From: JBBTWO01 sp038062745
GTDB taxonomy: Bacteria > Patescibacteriota > Microgenomatia > UBA8517
Direction of reading: 5' to 3'
NCBI GenBank assembly: GCA_038062745.1
Contig: JBBTWO010000052.1
Span: forward strand, 1-25,174
Length of the DNA: 25,174 bases
Part shown: positions 6,583 to 13,538 of the stretch, piece by piece
Layout of the letters: each line of letters starts with the position of its first letter
Position numbering within the stretch: the stretch's first letter is position 1
The notes under the pieces: model-generated
Told to the model about the DNA's origin: nothing
Database searches by the model: none
What the model saw: only the letters and a program-made list of their open reading frames with translations
Made by a program: the position numbers and the translations under genes

Positions 6583-6909
6583 ATGGTCGAGACTTTAGAA
6601 GATTTTATCGAAAGTAGACAAGAACCGGAAACTTTCTTTGGAGATATATTTCCCCAGGGCACATACTCATGTGGAACTGAAAGACGTAGAGAATGGGGAA
6701 AAGATGTGAAGCCTGGTACATTAACTCACATGTGTGCTTCAAACCCTAATTTTGCACAAGGAAAACTTGCTCCGTTTTGCCAAATTAGTTTGTTTAAGGC
6801 AGATAGTGGGTATGATTGTGTCATTATCTCTAGAGATTTGAGTAATGAGGGAAGAGTTATGTTTGAACGTCAATCTCCAGAATCTTCATGGATAAAATAC
6901 GAGAAATAA
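6583..6909 (+). CDS. hypothetical protein, unrecognised
   Basis: A 108-residue protein beginning MVETLEDFIESRQEPETFFG, one of only two plausible plus-strand genes in the window. It has no signal peptide or transmembrane segment. Four cysteines are spaced apart (YSCGT, HMCAS, PFCQI, YDCVI), too far for a classical zinc ribbon. The middle reads GTYSCGTERRREWGKDV and the C-terminal half looks beta-rich (CQISLF, CVIISRDL). No family is recognised. It sits between the two glycan blocks and converges on the minus-strand gene at 6922, with a 12-nt gap and no visible terminator. It is in frame with the preceding 40-codon ORF and may be its continuation. Orphan status suggests accessory DNA. Confidence 0.6.
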   Translation: MVETLEDFIESRQEPETFFGDIFPQGTYSCGTERRREWGKDVKPGTLTHMCASNPNFAQGKLAPFCQISLFKADSGYDCVIISRDLSNEGRVMFERQSPESSWIKYEK

Positions 6910-6921
6910 TTTCCTGTTCGT

Positions 6922-7362
6922 TTATATTGTGCCTATTGGTGATAGAGGCTCATCGTCATCTCCAAATTTACTACCGGCATCTTGAATAGGTCCCTCGCCC
7001 TCTAATCTTCTTACTATACTATTATGGAGCATTGCCTTGTGGCCAAATTCCTTAGCCGCATAAGTTACCGATAAACCACCAGCAATTTCAAGCGCTCCAT
7101 TTAACACACGAAGGGAATTTTTCTCTGCGATACCAGTAGCAATTTCATTTAAACCATCAAAAACTAAAGTCGTACTGACATAGGCCATAACAACAATTGA
7201 TCCCCAATAAGTAATTACTTTTCTAGATTCTTTCTTTATTGCACTTTCAACGTCGTCATATACCCTATGTTCTTGCCTAGTAATTTCTATAGAGAGTGGA
7301 ACAACATCCCCATCCCCTGCCTGTTGTAGTGCTATAAATATCTCAGGACGTTCGCTAGCCAT
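6922..7362 (-). CDS. hypothetical membrane-associated protein
   Basis: A 146-residue unrecognised protein. The N-terminal 45 residues are polar and acidic. A hydrophobic segment at about 49-68 (ITYWGSIVVMAYVSTTLVF) is a probable transmembrane helix. A second, weaker one at about 85-102 (RVLNGALEIAGGLSVTYA) could form a hairpin with it. The C-terminus is acidic (FGDDDEPL). It starts 12 nt after the stop of the GT-C gene at 7375, so it could be the last gene of block A. A weak promoter-like arrangement, TTGATT and TAGTAT with a 17-bp spacer, also lies just upstream. No signal peptide or enzymatic motif is seen. No function is offered. Confidence 0.6.
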   Translation of the reverse strand: MASERPEIFIALQQAGDGDVVPLSIEITRQEHRVYDDVESAIKKESRKVITYWGSIVVMAYVSTTLVFDGLNEIATGIAEKNSLRVLNGALEIAGGLSVTYAAKEFGHKAMLHNSIVRRLEGEGPIQDAGSKFGDDDEPLSPIGTI

Positions 7363-7374
7363 TTTGACAAGATA

Positions 7375-8919
7375 CTACTCCCCTTTTTTAGACAAATCAA
7401 CGACCACATACTTTTCTGTTTTCTCAAGTGTTTTATACTTCTTCATCAAAGCATTTGTATCATTATCAAAATTAACTGATACATAGTACTGGGCGCCTTT
7501 TTTAATCATGTTTTCAATTGAGTCATCTATTACTGGATAGCCAAATCTATTTGTTGCATAAAGAAAGGCTGTGTCACCATTGTAGGGAGCAATTACTATC
7601 GCTTCTTTTGGGGTAAGTTTTTGTACTGCAGCTCCAGCAACAATTATTTCTGGGTGGTTTATCTGGTAATTGCCGCGGGTTTGATAGTAACCTACAAGCA
7701 GCATCATAAAAACTGAGAACACTACAACTGATCTAACTAGAATTTTGTTCAAAGAAGTATTTGTCCAAAGATACACCACTCCTTGTGCCAGTAATAAACA
7801 AATTGATGGGATAATCAGTATTTGATAGTAATCATGTCTAACGCTAGCCGTTGCCACAACACTTACATATAAAACACTGCCCAAGAAAAAATACAGATTA
7901 AACCAATTATTTTTCTTAGTTGTTACAATTCCTACCCCAAAAAGAATTAGTCCCCACATACCAAGAATTAGTTTTCCAATCCGCTCGGCAAATATCCAAT
8001 TCCAAAACGCAGGCCTAAAACGAATTCCATCTCCATTAAAAGCCCAATCAAAATGCGGAATGCCTTCTGGAAAGTTATTCACCCATATTCTCCAAACAAA
8101 AAATGGCACAATTGCTAAAGTCGCAAAAATAAACAACTTAGTTTGTTGATATATGCACTTAACGCCAAACTTTGAAAAAGCCAAGTATAGAAGTGGTAAA
8201 GAATAGAAGAAGACAAATGGCTTAATAAGCGTTGCCAGTGCAAACAAAACTCCAGACAAAACAATTGGCCAGGCTTTGTCATTTTCTGTAAATCTAATGA
8301 AAAAATATAGTGAAGAAACCAAGAAAGCTACGCCAATTGGTTCTGGCAGGACAACCCGTGTAAAGTAAATGTTGTAGGGCATAAACAAATAAAAGAAAGC
8401 TGCCATTACTCCACCCCATTTGCTAATGGTTTTTTTGCCAATTAGATATAAAAAGAAAGCCGTGATGATAGCTGAAAAAATTGTTACCAGTCTTGCCCAG
8501 ACAACAAATGAATCAGCCTCTATACTTTTAAATACAAATGGATTGGTTTTTTGTTTAAATAGATTTTTGTCAAAAGCAACATGAGGAAGAGAAGTTAAAT
8601 GAAAATTCTTTTCAAAAAACACATGAATGAGATTGTAAATTGGAAATTCAACCATTCTGAGTCCTTGGGGGTTGAGCATGCCAGTTTGGATACGCGAGAT
8701 ATCATAATACCTTGGAGCTAAAACATTAACTCCTTGATCCAAGTAAATTCTTGAAACAGAAGCCGTATCTGCTTGCCGCCATGAATGCCAATCTGCAATT
8801 GGGAAGTTTATATGCCAAGTTCTAATTAAAAAACCAAGTACTATAATCACCACCAACACACTTGTTTCTATCGCTTTACTTGAAAAAAATTTACTGACAG
8901 AGTTATTTAGTTTGTTCAT
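7375..8919 (-). CDS. GT-C membrane glycosyltransferase, PMT/ArnT-like (GT39-type)
   Basis: A 514-residue polytopic membrane protein of the dolichyl-phosphate-mannose mannosyltransferase/ArnT type. Such enzymes use a polyprenyl-phosphate sugar on the outer face of the cytoplasmic membrane to glycosylate a lipid-linked glycan or protein. The first transmembrane helix (about 19-34) is followed by the extracytoplasmic loop IADWHSWRQADTASVSR, whose Asp residues (D43, D51) occupy the usual catalytic position. Many more hydrophobic helices follow, then a soluble C-terminal tail (about 420-514). The start ATG overlaps the end of the Wzy-like gene by 17 bp. It is one of three different GT-C enzymes in the window, so late external modification of the glycan seems important. 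Donor and acceptor are unknown. Confidence 0.85.
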   Translation of the reverse strand: MNKLNNSVSKFFSSKAIETSVLVVIIVLGFLIRTWHINFPIADWHSWRQADTASVSRIYLDQGVNVLAPRYYDISRIQTGMLNPQGLRMVEFPIYNLIHVFFEKNFHLTSLPHVAFDKNLFKQKTNPFVFKSIEADSFVVWARLVTIFSAIITAFFLYLIGKKTISKWGGVMAAFFYLFMPYNIYFTRVVLPEPIGVAFLVSSLYFFIRFTENDKAWPIVLSGVLFALATLIKPFVFFYSLPLLYLAFSKFGVKCIYQQTKLFIFATLAIVPFFVWRIWVNNFPEGIPHFDWAFNGDGIRFRPAFWNWIFAERIGKLILGMWGLILFGVGIVTTKKNNWFNLYFFLGSVLYVSVVATASVRHDYYQILIIPSICLLLAQGVVYLWTNTSLNKILVRSVVVFSVFMMLLVGYYQTRGNYQINHPEIIVAGAAVQKLTPKEAIVIAPYNGDTAFLYATNRFGYPVIDDSIENMIKKGAQYYVSVNFDNDTNALMKKYKTLEKTEKYVVVDLSKKGE

Positions 8920-10258
8920 ATCTTGTTAGTCCAATTGCCAACCCCATCATTAGCCAAAACATAATCGCCAATTTACTGGCCTCAAAAACATCAATAAAAA
9001 CCGCATTGATTAATATTCCCACTGTTGCCCCAACCATACCATATACAAAGATTGATTTTAGATTTGATTCTTTAGAGTAATTCTCAATGGTATATTTTAA
9101 AAATTCTATCCCTGACTTGAAAAAAACTAAAAAGAAAGCCAAAAATCCTAATATCCCCGTTTCACCTAAAAATCTTAAGTAGTCATTATCAGTGGCTAAA
9201 GTAATTGATGAATAACCAGTCCCAAGTAGTGGGTTTTTGGTTAGGGCTCTGATTGCCCGTGGCCATTCAACATTAAGTCTAATTGAAGTTGATCTGTCTT
9301 CTGCTGCCAAAACAAAACCTGCTGCATGAACCGTTATGGCTTGATCGACTGTGTAAGTAATCTTATCTACGACAATATCGAGTATTTGTTGGTATCTGGT
9401 TAACAAGTTCCCAGAAATAAGCGTTAAAACAAAAACCGATATAAACACGATTGGTATTGCCCAATATTTCTTAATTAAAAACAAAGGAATGCAAATCGCG
9501 ACAATATATGAAACTATTGAAATTCTTGAGGCTGTAAAAATAATTAACCACAACGACTGACCAATCGTCATGCCCAGAATTGCCCGCGACTTGGCTTTTG
9601 ACTTACTTAAGCCTAACTCTTCAATAGCCTTGTCGGACAATAATATACTCACAAACATTGGTGTCACCAAAATTAAATATGAGGCTAGATCATAATGACC
9701 AGCAAATGTGGAAACCAAATGACCAGACAGTGTGTAGTACAATGCCCTGCCTTTGGCATACTCTTCATTTTGAGTGGTAATGATTGGCAAGGAAAAATGT
9801 TTCTGGCCAACACCATATAGAAAGGCAAAGAAAATGACTATCATTATTGTCTTTACAAAAAAGTTGAGATTCTTCTTGCCATCAACCATCTTCATCGTGG
9901 CCATTCCTATAAACAGAGGCAACACATACTGCACCCTTCTTGCCCAATGCAGTAGGCCAATATGCGGGTCGACCGTTTTAGTCAAAAATATGCCAGAGAG
10001 GGTTGCCACCAAGCCAATCACCCAAAAAAGACTAACAGCCCAAAATAATTTGTTTTTTAAAAGCGACTTTATATTGGGTAAAATATATGCAAACCAGACT
10101 CCAAAGGTAAGTAGCATCAAAAAATCTTCAAGTCTGACTGAAACATAGGTTCCAGGAATTCTCAAAAAGGGAAATTTTGGGTACAGTGGAACGGCAAGCA
10201 AAATACCTGCTGTTAAATACTTAAGTGCTCCTTCAAGCTGTTTTGAAAGCTTTTGCAT
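8903..10258 (-). CDS. O-antigen polymerase/ligase-like protein (Wzy/WaaL)
   Basis: A 451-residue polytopic membrane protein with the O-antigen polymerase/ligase (Wzy_C, PF04932) layout. Several N-terminal helices are followed by a periplasmic loop and the conserved block LLGTGYSSITLATDNDYLR, then FLGETGILGFLAFFL near residues 340-375. In this family the enzyme either polymerises lipid-linked repeat units or transfers the finished glycan to an acceptor; the two cannot be told apart by sequence. IPGTYVSVRLEDFL near the N-terminus is also typical. The start ATG overlaps the preceding GT2 gene by 26 bp. With the flippase at the upstream end of block A, it supports a Wzx/Wzy-type export route. No Wzz-type chain-length regulator is in the window. 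Confidence 0.85.
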   Translation of the reverse strand: MQKLSKQLEGALKYLTAGILLAVPLYPKFPFLRIPGTYVSVRLEDFLMLLTFGVWFAYILPNIKSLLKNKLFWAVSLFWVIGLVATLSGIFLTKTVDPHIGLLHWARRVQYVLPLFIGMATMKMVDGKKNLNFFVKTIMIVIFFAFLYGVGQKHFSLPIITTQNEEYAKGRALYYTLSGHLVSTFAGHYDLASYLILVTPMFVSILLSDKAIEELGLSKSKAKSRAILGMTIGQSLWLIIFTASRISIVSYIVAICIPLFLIKKYWAIPIVFISVFVLTLISGNLLTRYQQILDIVVDKITYTVDQAITVHAAGFVLAAEDRSTSIRLNVEWPRAIRALTKNPLLGTGYSSITLATDNDYLRFLGETGILGFLAFFLVFFKSGIEFLKYTIENYSKESNLKSIFVYGMVGATVGILINAVFIDVFEASKLAIMFWLMMGLAIGLTRYEQTK

Positions 10259-11168
10259 AAATGTGTGCTGTTTGCCTCCCTTCCAGTATAGCGAAAAGAA
10301 TCATTCTTCCCAAGGCTCCAATTTTTAACATAAGACGCAAAATGGGAAATTGCCAGACGGGGTAATGTTTTTTGTAAAACGTCTTTATACCCTTATATTC
10401 ATTTACTAAAGGAAATTCTGACGAAGCGCTGCTGGCTCCGCCTAAATGGGTTATCTGCAAGTCAGGCAAATAGACAATCTCATAGCCAGCATTTTTAATT
10501 TTGTAACACAAGTCCACATCCTCGGTATACATAAAATAGTCTTCATCCCAACCCTTAACTTGGTCAAGTACACTTTTTCTAACAAACATAAAAGCTCCAA
10601 TTAGCCAATCAAGCTTTTGCTGTTTTTCAAAAAAACCAACATTCTTAGTAAAAGACTTCTTCTTTAAAGGATGAAAAGGTTTAATAATACCATCAACAAA
10701 TGGCAAATCCTGAATAGTCATCCAGGAAAACACTCGGGTTAGGGTTGGAAAGTAGCCACCTGCTTCTTGAATATTCCCATCCACTCCCACTATTTTTACA
10801 CCAGCTGCGCCAAGTTTAGAATTTGCTTCCAGATGATCAAATACATTTTTGACAACATTATTCTTTACTAAGGTGTCAGAGTTGAGAAAAAGAATGTATT
10901 TACCACCTGCTTCCTTCGTTCCTTGGTTATTACCAGCTGCAAAACCGACATTGGCTAAATTCTTAATAAACTTTAATCTGATGCCTTTGGTATCAAATTT
11001 AGTGATGGCCTCAATTGAGCCGTCAGTTGAAGCATTATCCACAACAATCAATTCATATTGCACTCCCTGCGTGCTTTCAATTACTGAAGATAGACAATTA
11101 AGAGTAATATTTTTGGTGTTAAAATTGACTATCACAATAGACACGTCAAGTGAGTAGTCTTGGTTCAT
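10233..11168 (-). CDS. GT2 glycosyltransferase (rhamnosyltransferase-like subgroup)
   Basis: A 311-residue GT-A glycosyltransferase. SIVIVNFNTKN begins the nucleotide-binding fold, VDNASTDGS follows at about 42-50, FLNSDTLV forms the donor and metal site, and DWLIGAFMFVRK with YTEDVDLCYKIK forms the acceptor block. Its closest relative in the window is the GT2 at 4244-5107, suggesting duplication or parallel recruitment for blocks A and C. It starts with an ATGA overlap (11165-11168) on the stop of the small membrane protein gene and overlaps the polymerase gene by 26 bp at its end. A moderately hydrophobic C-terminal stretch (LRLMLKIGALGRMILFAIL) could associate with the membrane. Sugar specificity is not readable. 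Confidence 0.9.
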   Translation of the reverse strand: MNQDYSLDVSIVIVNFNTKNITLNCLSSVIESTQGVQYELIVVDNASTDGSIEAITKFDTKGIRLKFIKNLANVGFAAGNNQGTKEAGGKYILFLNSDTLVKNNVVKNVFDHLEANSKLGAAGVKIVGVDGNIQEAGGYFPTLTRVFSWMTIQDLPFVDGIIKPFHPLKKKSFTKNVGFFEKQQKLDWLIGAFMFVRKSVLDQVKGWDEDYFMYTEDVDLCYKIKNAGYEIVYLPDLQITHLGGASSASSEFPLVNEYKGIKTFYKKHYPVWQFPILRLMLKIGALGRMILFAILEGRQTAHIYAKAFKTA

Positions 11169-11704
11169 TTTTTTCTCCTTGGAAGTAGTCTTGCAAGTTC
11201 AACACCTGAATCAAACCACAACTTAATAAGCATAAAGCCTGAGAACAAAGTAACACAGGCAATCAGAAATCTAACAACTAGATTTGAAGAATTGTACTTA
11301 ATAGTAATTTTTTCCTCGTAATGAATTCCCTTATACCAAATATCATCTTTGGCTTGACTAGGGATAAAGCCGTTTATAAGAAGTGATTCCCTGAATGGGT
11401 GTACCAATTCCTGCAAGTAGTAACTTCTTGTTTGATCACGAATCAGAGTCTGGGCATCTTCGGGTGGATAATTTAAAAGTAGTGAATGTCGATTAAATTG
11501 ATTTAGATAATGGTCAACTACTTGCTCCCTGGTGTAGTTAGTGAAATAAGCCTTTTTAATAGGGGTTTCAATATCTGCATCTTCCATAGATTGAACTGCC
11601 CCAGGTGGTGGATCAGGAAATTTGGGAGCGGGGAGAAGAAGATAAACGACAAACAAAAGACAAGTAAGCAAATAAATGGTAGTGAAGATATTTTTAAACT
11701 TCAT
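11165..11704 (-). CDS. hypothetical bitopic membrane protein in glycan operon
   Basis: A 179-residue protein with an N-terminal helix or uncleaved signal anchor (about 7-24) and a second helix (about 143-163). Between them is a domain of about 118 residues that would face outside, and the protein ends in the basic tail ARLLPRRKK. The loop begins with a Pro-rich stretch (PAPKFPDPPPG) followed by a mixed helical region with YTREQVVDHYLNQF and WYKGIHYEEKI. The two-helix hairpin with an external domain recalls Wzz-type chain-length regulators in outline, but it is far shorter and lacks the Wzz Pro-Gly motif near the second helix, so that identity is not claimed. It starts one base after the acyltransferase stop and shares an ATGA with the next GT2. 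The family is unrecognised. Confidence 0.7.
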   Translation of the reverse strand: MKFKNIFTTIYLLTCLLFVVYLLLPAPKFPDPPPGAVQSMEDADIETPIKKAYFTNYTREQVVDHYLNQFNRHSLLLNYPPEDAQTLIRDQTRSYYLQELVHPFRESLLINGFIPSQAKDDIWYKGIHYEEKITIKYNSSNLVVRFLIACVTLFSGFMLIKLWFDSGVELARLLPRRKK

Positions 11705-11705
11705 A

Positions 11706-12347
11706 TTACTGGAAAAGTCTGGCTCTTCCCAATTTATAATTTAAGTCTTTAAGGGGTCGCTGGCCAATTACTTTTGCAGGGATTCCACCAACCATTGTAA
11801 ACTCTTCAACATCTTTTGTGACAACTGCTCCTGCTGCAACAATTGCTCCATTGCCTATTGTCACTCCTGGCAAAATAATTACACGGGGGCCAATAAATAC
11901 ATAATCACCAATGGTTACTTTATCGTTAACAGCAGCAAAGTCTGGATCTGAAATATTGTGTTCAGAGTTATAGATCAACACTTGAGAAGCGATGTCTGTG
12001 TGATCCCCAATTGTCAAAGTGTCCCTCCCATCCAAAAAACAGCTATCCCCAACCATTGTGTCATTTCCAATTTTGACACCTGCTAGGTCAAAAAACTTTA
12101 CCCCCATATGAATAGTTGTTCCGATCCCTATCTTAGCTCCAGCCAATACAAAGACAAATTTCCTGACAGTCCAAATTGGCAGATGAAGACTGACTAAATG
12201 AATTACAAAAAGCTTAATATCTAAAAACCAATTGTAAAATCTAACAAAGGCTTTTTTAAAAGCAGCACCAACTGCCAATTGTCTGCCGTGTTTGTCAGTA
12301 AAGACTAATCCTCTTCTTGTAATGTGAATGTTGTCGGCGTAAAGCAT
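11706..12347 (-). CDS. hexapeptide-repeat acyltransferase (LbH, WcaF/NodL-like)
   Basis: A 213-residue left-handed beta-helix acyltransferase, most likely an O-acetyltransferase using acetyl-CoA to decorate a glycan sugar in the cytoplasm. Hexapeptide repeats run from about 70 to 178: AKIGIGTTIH, VKIGNDTMVG, LTIGDHTDIA, VTIGDYVFIG and VTIGNGAIVAAGAVV. SEHNI places the probable catalytic His at residue 130, before an acidic loop, as in WcaF/maltose acetyltransferases. GGIPAKVIGQRP is the usual closing segment. The N-terminal 65 residues include a hydrophobic amphipathic stretch (FYNWFLDIKLFVIHLVSLHLPIW) that may contact the membrane or acceptor. The gap from the GT4 stop is 10 nt, with no strong Shine-Dalgarno sequence. 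Acetyl rather than another acyl group is inference. Confidence 0.88.
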   Translation of the reverse strand: MLYADNIHITRRGLVFTDKHGRQLAVGAAFKKAFVRFYNWFLDIKLFVIHLVSLHLPIWTVRKFVFVLAGAKIGIGTTIHMGVKFFDLAGVKIGNDTMVGDSCFLDGRDTLTIGDHTDIASQVLIYNSEHNISDPDFAAVNDKVTIGDYVFIGPRVIILPGVTIGNGAIVAAGAVVTKDVEEFTMVGGIPAKVIGQRPLKDLNYKLGRARLFQ

Positions 12348-12357
12348 ATTCTTTTTT

Positions 12358-13515
12358 TTACTTTTTCTTTGCTAATTCCAAGACTTCCAGAGTTTTGGCA
12401 GCAGTCTTTTTCCAAGAAAACTTTTTGGCCTGTTCCAGCCCCTTGGCTACTAAACTAGTATAGTCTTTTTTATCCATCGACAAAACTTTTTTAATCCCCT
12501 GGGCAATGTCATCAATATTGTGCGGATCAACTATTATGCCAGCGTCACCAACAACTTCTGGCAAACTTCCCTTGTTGGAAACCACCACCGGTACTCCCGC
12601 TGCCATTGCATTTAGTGCATCCAATCCAAAGCCTTCCCAGTAAGAAGGTAGAGCAAAAAGTTTGGCACCTTTGATTAAAAAGGGCTTGTCTGCCTCAGCC
12701 ACAAAATCGGTAAATATTATGTGCTTTTCCAAGTGATTATCCCGTACTTTGCGGAAAATCTGGTCATACATCCACCCCTTCTTGCCAGCCACCACAAGCT
12801 TGTATTGCGGAAATGCCCTGTTTACCGCAATAAAGGCATCAATTAATCCCACAAGGTTCTTACTTGGCTTGAGAGTACTCAAAAATAGAACGTATTCGCC
12901 ATCGATGTTGTATTTTTTCTTCACATCATCAACTCCGGATTGGGGTATGCCAGAGTTGAACTTTTTAGTGTCATACGATAACGGAGTAACTACAACTTTA
13001 TTCTTTGCAAAGGGGTAGTGGTTAACAATTTCTTCTTTTGTGCTTGTTGAGATGGCAAAAATATATTTTGCGACTAACATTGAGTAAGCACTCCACAAAG
13101 ACAACTGCCAATAGTCATATTTTTTCAAATGCGTCGAAAACTTGAGGTAACCCATGTCCATTATCGAACACACTCGTGGCATAAGGGTAAGTGGAGGGAC
13201 ATAGTGACTAGGAGTGAAGAAGACATCAGGCCGTCTATTGGTAAACAGCAGATGTGGCACTAAGCGAGAAATTATCCAAACCGATCCACCTGGTAAAATT
13301 TTGTATTTCCAATTTTCTCGTTGCCTTGGCAGGTCTTCTCGGGGGGTACTTTTAAGATAAATTATGTAGTTGTTGCGGTCATGGTCGATATTATAAAGAC
13401 CCCACAGAATTTCATAGGTATAGGTGTTCACCCCTACCCTTTTTTCTATGTTTGCTTCGTTGCCGTCTATGCCTATGATCATATTTTTATTCGGTAATTG
13501 CTTGTGTGAAAACAA
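12358..13515 (-). CDS. GT4 glycosyltransferase with altered E-x7-E motif
   Basis: A 385-residue GT-B enzyme of the MtfB-like GT4 subgroup: IIGIDGNEANIEKRVGVNTYTYE at the N-terminal fold, STLKPSKNLVGLIDAF in the donor half, and KFSWKKTAAKTLEVL at the end. The E-x7-E motif reads EGFGLDALNAMAAG (about 294-307), so the second Glu, which usually contacts the nucleotide sugar, is Asn. Two starts compete. The TTG at 13515 has a good AAGGAG 9 nt upstream (13530-13525). The ATG at 13482, which matches the family's usual N-terminus, has no Shine-Dalgarno sequence. The TTG start is kept because of the ribosome site; the 11 extra residues (MFSHKQLPNKN) look unstructured. It follows a related GT4 and they may be tandem duplicates. 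Confidence 0.87.
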   Translation of the reverse strand: MFSHKQLPNKNMIIGIDGNEANIEKRVGVNTYTYEILWGLYNIDHDRNNYIIYLKSTPREDLPRQRENWKYKILPGGSVWIISRLVPHLLFTNRRPDVFFTPSHYVPPLTLMPRVCSIMDMGYLKFSTHLKKYDYWQLSLWSAYSMLVAKYIFAISTSTKEEIVNHYPFAKNKVVVTPLSYDTKKFNSGIPQSGVDDVKKKYNIDGEYVLFLSTLKPSKNLVGLIDAFIAVNRAFPQYKLVVAGKKGWMYDQIFRKVRDNHLEKHIIFTDFVAEADKPFLIKGAKLFALPSYWEGFGLDALNAMAAGVPVVVSNKGSLPEVVGDAGIIVDPHNIDDIAQGIKKVLSMDKKDYTSLVAKGLEQAKKFSWKKTAAKTLEVLELAKKK

Positions 13516-13524
13516 ATTAATTTA

Positions 13525-13530
13525 CTCCTT
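13525..13530 (-). promoter_or_regulatory. Shine-Dalgarno site deciding a TTG start
   Basis: AAGGAG on the minus strand, 9 nt before TTG at 13515. It is the strongest ribosome site seen in the window and is the reason the TTG is preferred over the downstream ATG at 13482, which lacks one. Confidence 0.55.
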
Positions 13531-13538
13531 TTCCGCAA

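Noticed and set aside
6910..6921. Bidirectional terminator between the convergent genes
   Set aside because: The 12-nt gap contains no inverted repeat with a T-run. The end of transcription there is unknown.
6304..7374. CRISPR array, tRNA, riboswitch or insertion sequence in the accessory patch
   Set aside because: No repeated spacer pattern, cloverleaf, transposase frame or terminal inverted repeats could be seen.
9774..10148. A 124-codon open frame on the plus strand inside the polymerase/ligase gene
   Set aside because: It runs antisense to a well-supported membrane protein, has no recognisable motif, and is the kind of frame that membrane-protein codon bias produces.
11165..11704. Calling the small two-helix protein a Wzz chain-length regulator
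   Set aside because: The external part is too short and the Wzz Pro-Gly motif near the second helix is absent. Only the topology is similar.
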